Source of the DNA: Spirometra erinaceieuropaei
Lineage: Eukaryota > Platyhelminthes > Cestoda > Diphyllobothriidea > Diphyllobothriidae
Length of the DNA stretch: 64,000 nt
NCBI GenBank assembly: GCA_902702965.1
Contig: CACRXP010000012.1
Span: 2,562,862 to 2,626,861 of the forward strand
Reading direction: 5' to 3'
Positions 23,610-34,692 of this stretch are shown here, one piece after another (the first letter of the stretch is position 1; every line of letters starts with the position of its first letter). The notes under the pieces were generated by a model that saw only the letters and a list, made by a program, of their open reading frames with translations, had not been told where the DNA came from and did not search any database. The position numbers and the translations under genes are program-made.

Positions 23610-23985
23610 ACAATTAAACTGAGCTAGTCTGTGGACCGTGTCATAGGGTGAATGGTTGTAGAGGGAGTTTTACGCGTGGTGCAACACACTGGACGTTGGG
23701 CAAGAATACACAGAAAATAGATAAATTTCTGCCAAAAGTCCTATCGCACGCGGTCATCTGGCAAGGAAAGTGGGCGCCAGAATTAAAAAATAAACAAAAA
23801 GCAATTTACAAAAAATAACTGAATGAGTAAAGTGTCATTGGTTAGTTTACATTTGGTAAGGAAGGAAAGGGAATTTCAAGCAATAGGAACGGTGAATTTC
23901 TAAGTGACGTTTACAGTTACACCGAATTTTAGGGCACATTTTTGTAGTTGTCATCCAGTTCTAGGCCCTACCCCCTATCGTTGCT
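23610..23985 (+). repeat. Interspersed repeat H, copy 1
   Basis: Contains gtctgtggaccgtgtcatag, agaaaatagataaatttctg, gcggtcatctggcaaggaaa and gttgtcatccagttctaggc. All are found reverse-complemented and in order between 49200 and 48680. The shared block is about 370-500 bases. No reading frame is conserved between the copies, so I treat it as a noncoding repeat. Confidence 0.7.
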
Positions 23986-24189
23986 ATAGTTTCTATTCAC
24001 ATAAAATGAGTTGTTGTCTGCATGTGTTTATCGTCCTTTGAAACGGCGTTTTTGAAGGCAGTTGCACGATTTTCATAATCATGAACTACAATATTGGAGG
24101 TAGGTTCTGCTGTTATCGTTCTGACAGGCAATACGGACAGCCGTCAGTAATGGCCCTGGAATGGTGTCGAGTATCGCTATCTTCACGGG

Positions 24190-24349
24190 NNNNNNNNNNN
24201 NNNNNNNNNNNNNNNNNNNNNNNNNNNNNNNNNNNNNNNNNNNNNNNNNNNNNNNNNNNNNNNNNNNNNNNNNNNNNNNNNNNNNNNNNNNNNNNNNNNN
24301 NNNNNNNNNNNNNNNNNNNNNNNNNNNNNNNNNNNNNNNNNNNNNNNNN
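24190..24349. other. Assembly gap (160 N)
   Basis: A run of unknown bases. Open frames spanning it at 24081-24497 and on the minus strand are artefacts of the N run. Confidence 0.99.
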
Positions 24350-25020
24350 ACTGCTCACATATCAGTCTAACGCAGTGTATGGTTTTTTTCTATCTCTTTC
24401 TATATCTTCCGCATATGGGCATCCAGTTTCGTCTTGGGAAGACATCTGCAGGCTCTGGACGCTGGACTGGCTAGGATGTCTGTGGGGAGTCTCGTAACCA
24501 TGTCTATAAAGACTACGACCTCCTGAGTCTTCTCCTGGCCCACAAGACAATAAAGTAAATTTACTTCTAAATCTGTTGAATGGACTCAGGAAGGCTATTT
24601 GGTTGGATATACAGACTTTTCGCAGAAGGATGGCTTTAAATTTGAATTGGGTCGTGGACTTTTCTAAACTTATAAGGGGGGGAAGAAAATTTGAATCTGC
24701 TTTTGACCCAGAATGCTTTGCGCAATGGCCAGTAAAAATCACCGGTACCCCAAACCTGCCTTCTGGCTCAGCTTTGTACTGAGTCAGCCAGCTTCTTCAT
24801 ACCTGTCCGCAGAGATATATTTGAAATGTGCTCTCACTTTTTTCTGCTTTTCAGTCTTCTAATCAGTCCTGTTTTTACGACAGCACTATTCTTGATTATA
24901 TTCAGTCCACTCCGCATTCAATGACGTAAGGTAGTCAAAATCAGAGCTCTCAAGTCTCCCCCAACTTTGAATGACTGTTAGACCATTACGAAGGATGACA
25001 TACACAGGGCGAAGGAACAG
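24350..25020. other. No recognised gene
   Basis: A minus frame of 126 codons (24362-24742) and a plus frame of 68 codons overlap here. Neither shows a recognisable domain. Nothing firm can be said. Confidence 0.4.
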
Positions 25021-25244
25021 TCAGGTGCGCACGAATTAGTTTGTTGTGATAGTAGACTTGCGGCGCATATACTGCCCTCTCTCCCTCCCCCATCATCAGT
25101 CTGGGTTCGGTGTCAAGAAAGATTCACGCAGGCCCGAAAACAGGCTATATTCGTCAGAGCACCAACTCTGCTTCCCAATATCGCATTATTAACTTACCGT
25201 TGCCAGAACTGAACACCAGACCGCATTTAGTTAAGACCGCGTGC

Positions 25245-25705
25245 AAATTAATCGTGAGTAATGCTGGCAGTAATCTGAGTTACCTCAGACAGGTGTGCAC
25301 GGAGGCACACTTCGCGTAACTCGAGTCTCCCTCCCGCACTGCCTCACAGGAGATTACTGCACCAAATTGTCCCCTTCCCCCCCCTGCCTCGCGTAATTGC
25401 TAGCAGCCCAGTGTCTTAATCGAGTTGTCTCTGCTCGGGTCGGTGATTCGGGCTCGGGGCCGTACGCAAATGCACGGCCTTGTGCCGCGTTCTGGTGCCG
25501 TATACATTCCCCACCATTGTTCCGTTCCACTTTTACGTTCCTGAACGAAGTGAAAACATTCCAACTGCTCCATTTACGAACTACCATTTTCGCAGGTAAA
25601 TGATCCTTGTGAGCTTTTTCAATTTTTAAAACTAGTAGTAGTAGACCTCAGACACACAAGCAGTAGCATCTAGCGAACGCCCTTGGATTTATCGAGATTA
25701 GAGTC
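25245..25705 (+). repeat. Interspersed repeat F, copy 3
   Basis: Uninterrupted copy: gtgagtaatgctggcagtaa, acttcgcgtaactcgagtct, cgtaattgctagcagcccag, cgagttgtctctgctcgggt, ccaccattgttccgttccac and gacctcagacacacaagcag. Preceded at 25030-25140 by a block also seen around 920-1000 (gtagacttgc, then C-rich). Confidence 0.7.
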
Positions 25706-25709
25706 TTCT

Positions 25710-26280
25710 AAGACGGTTATCTTTTCAAATTTCCTTCAACTTTTTATTGAACTACCACGAAATTACCGGTAAACAGATAAGCGCAGTTTTGGGCAAAACA
25801 AGACGATATGCTCTCATCATTGCATATCTTTTGGTTTGACAGTGGCATTTTTCGACACTAGAAATCACACGTTCGAAATTCTTGCACTGCCTTCATTTCT
25901 CTGGTCTACAGATGTTAAGCAGCAAATTATGCATTTCAGTGTATGCTCAGCCTACTTATTTGATTGGTGGCAGCGTGCGCTCCAAAATCGTAAAAAAAGG
26001 AAATGCGCATCACATTAAAACGGTTGCCAAGAGTCGAAACTTTGAATATCCAACGCTGGATTATAGTGAATGCATCATTCAAAAGAACGGAAAAACTTAA
26101 CGTAAAGGCAAATCAGTGGATTCAGTCGGGACATTTTCTTAGCTTTCCGGGCTTTACCGATTTAAGATACGGCAAAGCGTTTCCCTAGATTACTACGTCC
26201 AATCGAACTGCGAAATTTTTTTTCAGTCTTCACTTCGTAAACAGTAACGCATAAGATATCGATCGAAATATCGTGTCGGA
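25710..26280. other. No recognised gene
   Basis: Three overlapping plus frames of 60-72 codons (25836-26188) have no domain signature. No shared repeat noticed. Confidence 0.4.
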
Positions 26281-26289
26281 TTTACAGTT

Positions 26290-26665
26290 GAGAAATATGA
26301 CTTAGATGGGCTTTTTCAACTTATTAATCCGAAGCAAAATCAGAATTCAGTTGAAAAACGATGGTGCGCGTGGAAATACTCATTCTTGCAGTCGTTGGTT
26401 AGCAAATTACGTCTTTAAATTTTCAACTCTGAGAAAGAGTACCATTTGGTTTCAAAAAGTTTTTGATTATGAAGGTTTTAAGACCATGAAATATCTATTC
26501 GTGCGGCATCACATCAGTTCGTCCATTAACGCTACTTATAAATTTTATAACCTGGTTCGCATCCATGGCACAGTTTTGTGAATTCTGTATATTGCAAAAT
26601 GTGACTTAGATGGGCCTTATCGACGTATCAGCCTGAAGCACAATCTCAATTCATTTTTTAAACGA
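26290..26665 (+). repeat. Direct repeat pair (about 306 bases apart)
   Basis: The block tatgacttagatgggctttt with ttattaatccgaagcaaaatcag and aaaaacgatgg (26296-26363) is repeated in diverged form at 26602-26668 (tgtgacttagatgggcctta, atcagcctgaagcacaatc, aaacgatgg). The segment between may be one unit of a longer diverged tandem. Function unknown. Confidence 0.5.
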
Positions 26666-26989
26666 TGGCGTGTTAGCTTTGCAACGAACGACTCTCCACC
26701 TACAGGTGTAAATTACACTCGGCATATACACATTATATAAGTAGCATGCGGTAGTTCCACTGTACTTCGGGACAATTCGTCAGTAGATCACACATTCGAG
26801 GACTCCACTAAAATTCGGTCAAGTGCCTGCATTGATTGCACTAATTGACCAAAGTTATGGCAGAGCTGTTTTATGTTGGCGAAGGTGATCAACAAATTCA
26901 GGCGCGGTTTGTGAGCATGAGTGCGCCGTACATACATATACCGTTTTAATTATCCCCCAAAGAAGTTCGTAGACCGAATTATAGTCGTA

Positions 26990-27160
26990 CTTATACCGCA
27001 GTGGCACGATTCTACGGCCTAACAAAGGTTCACAAGCCAGGAATGCTCCTATGCTCCATCATCTCCCGACGTGATACCTAAGGTTTTGGGCAGTTACGAT
27101 AGCCATACCAGTGACTTTATTTCCTTACCAAGGATTCCAATCCGCCAATAAGGTCAGCTG
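26990..27160 (+). pseudogene. PLE reverse-transcriptase relic
   Basis: Plus strand gives ARFYGLTKVHKPGM, the conserved PLE RT segment (G-L-x-K-V-H-K-x-G), then after frame damage a piece ending YFLTKDSNPP equivalent to CLLTKDSNLA in the copy at 29248. It is cut off at its 3' side by the foldback element that begins near 27163. Confidence 0.7.
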
Positions 27161-27162
27161 GT

Positions 27163-27605
27163 GATCTATCTCGTGAAATATTGGCCCAAATTCCGAACCG
27201 TATTTCCTATCTAAAAAGATAACTTAAGCAAGGATGCAGTATTGATGATCTCAGGGCAGAATCTCAAGATATTTCAGTCAAGTCAGAATGCCGGTTTCTG
27301 AGCGAGCGTCTTTCCGGTCGTCTGAAAAAAACTGCAGTCTGTAAAAAAATTACCACCTAAGTAATATGACTTTTTCTTACTGGTTCTCTATGCCCTTGTA
27401 AATTCTATTGCATTTTATAGAAAACATGTTAACTAACATTTGCTCTTTCATTCATTTCGTGAAAAATGTCTTTCGTAAATTTTAAATCTGAAGATAGAGT
27501 AAAATTCGATGCTAAAAATTTTTAAACTACCGAACAATTCTGGACCCGACCTGCCGTCAAACATGCATTCGGGCACACCAAACTACCAACTGCACATTTT
27601 CAATG
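27163..27605 (+). mobile_element. Outer foldback MITE, left part
   Basis: Left arm with atctatctcgtgaaatattg, gaatgccggtttctgagcg and ctgcagtctgtaaaa, running into the centre (gacctgccgtcaaacatgca). It stops at TA 27606-27607 where a second foldback element is inserted. The remainder resumes at 28601. Confidence 0.75.
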
Positions 27606-27607
27606 TA

Positions 27608-28598
27608 CAGTGAGTGACCTATCTCATGAAATGTTGACTGAAATTCTGAAATGTGTTTTCGATTAGGAAGGATTACTTGGTCGTGGATGTAATACCGATT
27701 ATCTTGCGGCATACTCTTATAACATTTCGGACTCGGCTGGATGTCGGCTTTTAAATGCGCTTCTTTTCAATCTCCTGTGGAAAGCGTACTCGGAAAAAAT
27801 GACTACTTGATTAGCATGCATTTTTCCCATTGATTTTCGGTGGTCTTGGAAATTCAAATATATTTTATACAAACCATAAACAAAAATATGCTTTCTTTTA
27901 GTCAATCAATAGAGAATCACGTCTTCTTTATATTCTATACTTAAGAAAGGAGTATAATTAGGTTTTAAAAAGTTTCTAATTATGAGACTTTTTAAGGCTG
28001 CAAAATGCCCATTCCCATAGCATCGTGCCTGGCCGTTTACCACTGCTCCTCATGAAATGTACAACATGGTCCGCGTCCATTGCAAAATTTTATGGACTCT
28101 GTATGATATCTCTTTAATGGCATAGAAAAATATATGATTTTCCTTACGCGGAACGCATGCACCTTGTAGAGTGAAATCACTAAGCGCTAATGCAACGAAT
28201 GATCAGGCTCCAAATTATTCGGCAATTAAAAAACTTTTTTAAAACCTAATAATACATCTTTCTTAAGTATAAAATATAAAGAAGACGTGATTCTTTATTG
28301 ATTGATTAAAAGAAAGCATATTTTTGTTTATGGTTTTATAAAATATATTTGAATTTCCAAGACCATCGAAAATAAATGGGAAAATGCATGCTAATTAAGT
28401 AGTCATTTTTTACCGAGTAAGCTTTCCACAGGAGATTGAAAAGAAGTGCATTTAAAAGCCAACATCTAGCCGATTCCGAAATGTTATAAGTTTATGCTGC
28501 AAGATAATCAGTATTACAACCGCGACCAAGTAATCGTTCCTTATCGAAAACGCATTTCAGAATTTCAGCCAACATTTCATGAGATCGGTCAATCATTG
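27608..28598 (+). mobile_element. Foldback MITE family B, copy nested in another MITE
   Basis: 991 bases, ends CAGTGAGTGACCTATCTCAT and ATGAGATCGGTCAATCATTG, flanked by TA on both sides. Family B differs from A in its terminal bases (CAGTGAGTGAC instead of CAGTAGGTGGG) and in the next block (gattaggaaggattacttgg), but has the same long-arm plan. No coding capacity. Confidence 0.88.
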
Positions 28599-28600
28599 TA

Positions 28601-29168
28601 GGAAAACATGTATTCCTATTAGCCGTTAAGAAGATGTTACACGAGATTCACGAAATTTTGCAGCGGAATTACACCGCATTGCATAATTTCCAGGCAACGT
28701 TAGTAAATTTAAAGATACGACGTTTTATGAGTGGACATTTAAGTTATAAAAAATCCCATAATTGAAAATTTTTTAGAACTGGAAGATAACCTTTATCCGA
28801 GTAAAAATTTAAAGAAGGTGTGATTGGCCACTATATGAGTAAAAAAGAATGTTCTGTGCATGTTTTTCAAAAAATACAGTTAACTTATAAGAACATTTAA
28901 GATTAGCGTAAAGAATTATGCTACTCAAGGAGCTTTTTGCGGAGTGCAGTTTCGACAGGCGGTAGAAAAGAAGCTTTGACAATGGAGAGCAGCCCCAACT
29001 CTTCGAAACGTCAGCCAGAAAAGTCCCCCGATCCAGTGAGCAATTCATTCTTCTCAGAAAAGAAGCTTGTTTGAAAGGTGACAGAAAGGTGACACTTCAG
29101 TAATCCTGTCGAATTGAAAACGCATTTCAAAAGTTCGGTCAAAATTTCTTGGGATCGGTCACTCACTG
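28601..29168 (+). mobile_element. Outer foldback MITE, right part
   Basis: Continues the centre of the outer element (gaaattttgcagcggaatta, acgacgttttatgagtggac) and ends tgggatcggtcactcactg followed by TA. The part from about 29010 to 29090 is rearranged relative to other copies. Confidence 0.7.
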
Positions 29169-29189
29169 TATGTGTACGGCCACTGTAAT

Positions 29190-29700
29190 GTTCATAATCC
29201 TCCAAAGAAGTTCATAGACGAACATTTGTATTCGGACTGGTGGCGCGATGGCGAGCTTCTACGGACTGCCAAAGGTGCACAAACCAGGAGTGCGCCGACA
29301 ACCCATTATCTGCAGACGGGGCGCTCAAACCTTTAGGCTGTTAGGGCGACTATACCAGCGACTATGTCTCCTTACTAAAGATTCGAATTTGGCTATGAAG
29401 TCGGCTGAATGGTTTTTTACCATATCTAGAGATGGACCCAGATGGGCGATTTTATCGCTTGACGTTATCTCCTTATCAAAAAACACAAATGTAATTCGGT
29501 CATCGAACTCGTCTTCTCTTCTTCATCGTTCTCTCTTTTAGGGCATGAAGAATGCTATAAGACACTTGGACTTCGAATTTTAGCGCATATATACAAACCG
29601 AAAGAACACCTACATAGGCATTGGGGTTCGGAATGGCCATTTCAGCATATTAGCCAACGTCCTCCAGACATATCCTCAACTCCAATTTTCGATAATTCGG
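29190..29700 (+). pseudogene. PLE reverse-transcriptase fragment
   Basis: The frame 29248-29541 encodes ASFYGLPKVHKPGVRRQPII (RT fingers motif), then CLLTKDSNLAMKSAEWFFT and WAILSLDVISL. The last retains the motif A aspartate (S-L-D-V). The rest of the palm, including the usual Y-x-D-D box, is not found in frame. An eroded stretch to about 29700 may hold more of it. It sits immediately after a foldback element, like the relic at 26990. Confidence 0.78.
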
Positions 29701-30130
29701 AAATGGAACTTAGCCCTGTTACCAACTGAGCACTAATTTAGGCATGATGTCATCAAACCCCGAGCCGGTTCTTCCGCTGGTCGCGAAGTAGGACACATAT
29801 TGTGAGTCTGTGAATTTAAAGCAAAGCCTTGGTTCAATGCTTCATGACCAAAGCGTTTAAGCTCGAGTTTCCGGTTATCAAAAGTTGGATGTAGAGGATA
29901 ATTGACTGAGGACTATAAGAACGCCTGACTTAGACACTCCAATGGGCACTGAAGTTAGTGCCGCTCCTCCGGTATCGTCATCTGTCCCCATGAAACCGCT
30001 TTCGATTGCATCTCTGAGGCAAGACAGTACGCGCGTGCTCTGTACTCCATTAAGGTCAGGGGACGCTTGCCTCATTTTAACACGCATGTAGCTGATACAA
30101 GCCAAGATGCGAGTTCTAGAAACTAGTTGA

Positions 30131-30135
<5 letters not shown>

Positions 30136-30161
<26 letters not shown>

Positions 30162-30192
30162 AAGAAGAGGAAGAGGAAGAAGAAGAAGAAGC
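30136..30192. repeat. (GAA)n microsatellite
   Basis: An interrupted GAA/AAG run of about 57 bases, just 3' (minus sense) of the hammerhead-like motif at 30219-30262. It gives the poly-Ser stretch of a chance minus-strand frame. A short (CTT)n occurs in the mirrored position at 30983-30994, after the plus-strand motif. Confidence 0.85.
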
Positions 30193-30218
30193 GATCGCTG
30201 GGACAAGGGCTTTATTTG

Positions 30219-30262
30219 CCTGACGTTTCAGATTCTCATTGAACCCATCATCGGAGACAGTG
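30219..30262 (-). ncRNA. Small hammerhead-like ribozyme motif of a PLE tail
   Basis: Minus strand reads CTCCGATGA-T, hairpin GGGTTC-AATGA-GAATCT, GAAA, CGTCAGG, then CAAATAAAG. The first box is CCGATGA (one base off CUGANGA). ACGT is the loopless palindrome after GAAA. It is followed by the same trailer as the other copies and by GAA repeats. The preceding block (tttataggatgcagtcgcta on the plus strand at 30300) is also found at 49532, so the whole 3' tail is conserved. Confidence 0.6.
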
Positions 30263-30459
30263 GCAGAAAAGGGTGACTCGTGCACAGGAAATCGCAGTAT
30301 TTATAGGATGCAGTCGCTATTCTACCGCATACCTATAACAATTAATCGCGCTCCCCTTCATCAAGAATAGCTGCCCGCTGGTGCGCTAATTACTTGATGG
30401 CCGGCATGCAAGTTGTTAACTGCTGAAATCTCGTCACCCGTGTTGGATGCTGTCGTGAT

Positions 30460-30905
30460 GATTGTTCAGCCATCTGGCTCACTGGCTTCTGCGCTCTCCG
30501 AGTGGTCAACTACCTCGGCCATCCTATGCCTTAGCCCGGAATATGGAGTGGGGATGTCGTTGCACTTGTTGATAGACTGAGGTCGCGCGAACCATGACTC
30601 AAGCAACTCGCGACTCACGCGAGTATCCCCTCTCGCGATAATTTCGGCCTCATCGAACTTGAATGTGTGGCGACTCGCATCTGGAGCAGTCTTCCAGTTT
30701 CTCAGACGTAGTTGTTTTGTCCGCAACTGCACCCGATCCGGTAAACAACTCCAGATGTTTCTTGCCGTGGCAGTGGGTCTTTCGGTCTCATCACCTGACG
30801 CCTCATGGTGGCCTTCGGTCTGTGTGCAACTCCAACCCCAAGTGGTGCGAGAAGGCGCCCAACGGCCTCGGAGACGTTCTTGATGTACGGGATCGCCCGC
30901 CAGAA
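30460..30905 (-). pseudogene. PLE GIY-YIG endonuclease relic
   Basis: Minus strand pieces include the linker (RPKATMRRQVMRP in one frame), a damaged Y-R-I-x-C-x-C segment, and in the frame 31017-30466 the C-terminal part RHTFKFDEAEIIARGDTRVS with ELLESWFARPQSINK. Frame changes separate the parts. The hammerhead-like motif at 30219-30262 follows on the same strand. Confidence 0.75.
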
Positions 30906-30910
30906 GTTGG

Positions 30911-30952
30911 GATCGGTACGATGGGTTCAAGCGAGAATCCGAAACGTCAGGC
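30911..30952 (+). ncRNA. Small hammerhead-like ribozyme motif (plus), opposite to its neighbour
   Basis: Plus strand reads GGTACGA-T, hairpin GGGTTC-AAGCGA-GAATCC, GAAA, CGTCAGGC, then GAATAAAG. The first box is degraded but the rest is a close copy of the minus motif at 30219-30262. It belongs to another PLE tail joined in opposite orientation at about 30905. Confidence 0.5.
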
Positions 30953-31019
30953 GAATAAAGTCCGTGTTCCAGCGATCGCTTCTTCTTCTTATGCATATAG
31001 CCGTCAGGTAGTGCCATTT

Positions 31020-31970
31020 AAGTTCTATTCCCATAGAGGATCCACGAAAATGATACTGCTGTTACGTTAGGCCCAAACGGGCTTCAAATGCCACGCAAGG
31101 TGCGGAACTGTATGCCACTTCAGCCAGTGGGTCACGTAACATCTTCAGTCCAGCTCTGTCCCTGGCGCGTTACTCAGAATCCCCTAAACATCATGTCCTA
31201 GACGGTTTCCGAGTGGCTGAATATAATTTTGGACTGATTGTCAGGTTTCAGTCATTTCCTCATGATGAGACAATTCCTGCCGACGTGATAGCTGAGTAAT
31301 GGAAGTCGGATTACTGTGTTGTAGGCCCGTACTATCTGGAAACACTAAGTTCATTCCCATTCGCCATGAGGCAGGTGAAAATATTTTTATTCTAAATTAC
31401 CATGTCGCGGTGACGAGGGAAGAGCGTTTATATGCTAATAGATGAACTGAGTCGTCATCAAGAATCATCGTATTTCTGGATGTATCAGTCGGCAAATGGC
31501 GTCATCAAGTACTGCAAGTAAACCAAAGAATGCAGGGTCTCCCAAAAGACCGTATACACACACACATACACGCTTTAACAGCTGGTAACTGAAGAAGTCT
31601 CTTCTTTTCACAATAAACGCATTGAAACCAATAAGATTTGGACACAAGCGGCTTTAGTTTCAACGAAATGGGACACCCCTAGACAACCATCGTGATGCCA
31701 AATCTTACCTTAATGAGATCTTGTCAAACATCTGGAGTAGACGAGGAGATTTCATAGATAATCCTCTTTGTTAGTCCGACCTCATACCTCTGAATTCTTA
31801 TGGAGATGCTTAAAGGGAGAGGCTAAACTACAAAACCCCCACCAGTCATGGAATTAAGAGTAGCCACTGAATAAGAATGCACTCAACTGCCATACAAACT
31901 GTTTCTTGGTGCTTTTGATTCCATCGTCCCGCATTATCAGCAATAACAGAACAGATAGCAGTATGTAAAT
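31020..31970. other. No recognised gene
   Basis: Only a 60-codon minus frame (31465-31647) and a short (CA)n run (31555-31570). No shared repeat noticed. Confidence 0.4.
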
Positions 31971-31971
31971 A

Positions 31972-32960
31972 CAGTAGGTCGGCTAACTCATGAAATGTCA
32001 AACGAAATTCCGAAATGCGTTTTCGTTTCGAAAAGATTAATTAAGAAGGGTTGTAAAACTAGTCAGCCTGAAACGTAATTCTATAATATTTCAGTTACCA
32101 AAGGATGCCGGCTGTCGAATGAACTTCCTTCCGGCTGCATGCAAAAACTACACTCTGTAAAAAGGGACTGCTTAAGTAGCATGACTCTTTCTCATTGATT
32201 TGCGATTCCCCTAAAATTTCAATTATATTTCATGGAAAACATGCATTAAAATATTCATTCTTGTGCTCATTCGGTAGAAAATTACGTCTTATTCCAACCT
32301 TTTACTCGAGTGAAAGGTATAATTGGGTTTTTAAAAACTTTCCTATTCCCGAAGAATTTTGAACCCGCTCTACCGTTGCACTTGGATTCAGGATTTCAAA
32401 AATACAAGCAGTATATTTTCCGCGTACGGAAAACCACACTCTTCTCTACAGCCATAATGGGGGAACATATAGGGTTCATGAAATTAAGTCGTGGATTTAA
32501 TCCAAATTGTTAACTTTACAAGCCACATTGGTAAATGCAGAGATATGAAGTTTTATGAACGGCCGTTTTACGGTTTTTAAAAGTCCCACGGTTAGAAACT
32601 TTTTAGACCCGAATTATGTCCCTCCTTCGAGTATAAAATTAGAAAAAGACGTAAGCATCTGTCGAATGAGCAACAGAATGAATATTTTATGCATCTTTTC
32701 CATGAAATATAATTGAACTTTTAGGGGCATCGCAAATCAATGAGAAAAAATCAGGCTATAAAATAGTCATATTTTACAGTGCGGTTTTTGTGTGCAGCCG
32801 TAACAAAGTTCTTTTGAAAGCCGGCACCCTGAGGTAACTAAAGTATTATGGAATTATGCTGCAGGCGGATTAGTCTTACCACCCTACTTAATTAATCTTT
32901 TCGAAACGAAAACGCATTTTGGGATTTCGGTAGACATTTCATGAGTTAGCCAACCTACTC
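31972..32960 (+). mobile_element. Foldback MITE family A, copy 5
   Basis: 989 bases, ends CAGTAGGTCGGCTAACTCAT and ATGAGTTAGCCAACCTACTC, with TA before (31970-31971) and after (32961-32962). It is one of the best preserved copies. Arms include tcgtttcgaaaagattaatt and its mirror aattaatcttttcgaaacga. Confidence 0.9.
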
Positions 32961-32962
32961 TA

Positions 32963-33540
32963 TGTCTAGGCAAATTAAGTGGACAAGCTCGCATATTCTA
33001 TCCTACCTTGAACATGAGACAGTTTTGTAAACAGTTTTTCGAGGACACTCAATATTTTGCAAAAGCAGGTAAATTTGGGCGTAAAAGTACGCATATTTAG
33101 TGCGCGACGAAAGAGAAAAAATGCTGGCGTATATTCAAAATTACACCGTGTGAAAGCAGGCTGTTTTCCGCTTAGTAACCAACCTAACGCCCGCATCGCG
33201 AAAGCTACTTAGTGTAGCGGTGGTCCTAACCGGGTTTGATGGGCTGAGTACATCATCATAAGTATCATCGGTAGAACCGGAGAAGAAGCATCCCCGACTT
33301 ACAAGTAGATTTACCCTAAATTCCTAGGTGGCTGGATTATAGCTAGGACGCAGAAATAGGTGTCCCTACCGTAATTTAGCGAAAAACCACCTGAAATATG
33401 GATATCTATTCGCGTGTCCAGTTGTATAGTCATCATCATCATCATCATCGTTGTTGTTCTCAGGTCTACAACATTATGTTAAGGAGTGTTTTACAATTTG
33501 GTATTTAATCGCGCGTGTCAAGATGGAGCCTTCGAAATAC
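32963..33540. other. No recognised gene; short (ATC)n at 33432-33449
   Basis: One 73-codon minus frame with no signature. The trinucleotide run catcatcatcatcatcatcg is the only landmark. Confidence 0.4.
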
Positions 33541-33580
33541 ATCTTTTACGTCAAGCGACATTCGGTTTTCTCTGCATGGC

Positions 33581-34214
33581 TTAGTTGTTGTCTAGTGCGT
33601 TAACCTCTGATTTTCCTAACAAATGGTTTTTTCGGCAAAAGTCACAATTCTCCCGACAAATGCTGTCGTCTACGTGATGCTCAGAAGGTTCACGACTCTT
33701 GCAACAGAAAACACATTTTTGCAGACGTTTGTATAATTTCTTGGATTCGTCCTGCCTTCCCCAGGGAATATTAGCCTTTTGGGATTTAACCACCTCCGCC
33801 GAAATCTACTCAACCACTCAGAAGCCCACTGACCTCAGCTGAGGACCGTAAACTCGCCCTTTTCTACTGAATTTTCCTGTACAATCGAAGTGGGTAGATC
33901 TTGCAAAGGTCACATCATTTTCGAGTGGGGAAAGATTAAATTCTAAGTAGATTCTACACTGGTCTTGTTTGTCCCTTCCGAAGGACAAACTTCTAGCCGG
34001 TCTCTTTGCATAGTCTTTTCGGATTGCAAGCGGATTTTTGGAATTGCCACTTATTATGGAGCGCACACTGCGTGCGTTCAGTTGAAGTGCGTCTGAAGAT
34101 CGCCCCAAATTCCCTTTTTCTCTGTTTTTTTAGCTGTGTGACATTTAAACCTGACTCAGGCAATGAGTCCGACCTTCTCATGCGACTGTTGTAAGGAGAA
34201 GGGGAGTACGACAA
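33581..34214 (-). other. Cluster of minus-strand frames with a Cys-rich end, unassigned
   Basis: Frames 34214-33993, 34108-33818 and 33793-33581 overlap or follow one another on the minus strand. The last encodes 70 residues with C27-V-F-C30-C31, H-H, then C-x3-C-x2-C (residues 27-53), a zinc-finger-like spacing. I do not recognise a family; the first C-x2-C faintly recalls the start of a Nanos finger but the rest does not fit. It may be exons of a decayed gene or chance. No repeat in the window matches it. Confidence 0.25.
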
Positions 34215-34692
34215 TAGGGCCCGTGGTAAGCGTTTATTTCACCTTAAGACGAAGTTTTTGCTGTAGAGTACTCTTTTTTGAACCAAATTTATTTCTTAAG
34301 AAGGCATGATTCTTCCAAATGTCAATGTGTTACAGAATTTTGTTTTCAAATGACAGTTTTTGTCGTGGGCATTTCATTTTCTAATGCTACTTTTGACGGC
34401 TTAAAACATTCAGAGGCGTATCTGTAGGGTGTTAAAGTAAACTTTCATGATGCTTAACGCAAAACAGATGGATATACACTGCTAGTGGCAGGTAAGACGT
34501 TAAACCAACAAGACTGAAGACAGTATAGTCTGATTAGTCCTAAAAGCAGTCGCTCTCAGCGGCAACATTTTGCATTCTGTTATTCTAACTCCTTGGAAAA
34601 TGTTTCTGGTTGCTGTGGAGTGCTTGCATGCAATATGTGAACCGAATTCTTGGTGAAAAAAGCTGAGAACTCAATTCCCGTAGACTTCCGTA

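Noticed and set aside
24081..24497. A 138-codon frame
   Set aside because: It spans the run of N and cannot be judged.
29878..30285. A 135-codon minus frame with a long Ser run
   Set aside because: The Ser run is a GAA microsatellite read in reverse and the rest is PLE tail including the hammerhead-like motif.
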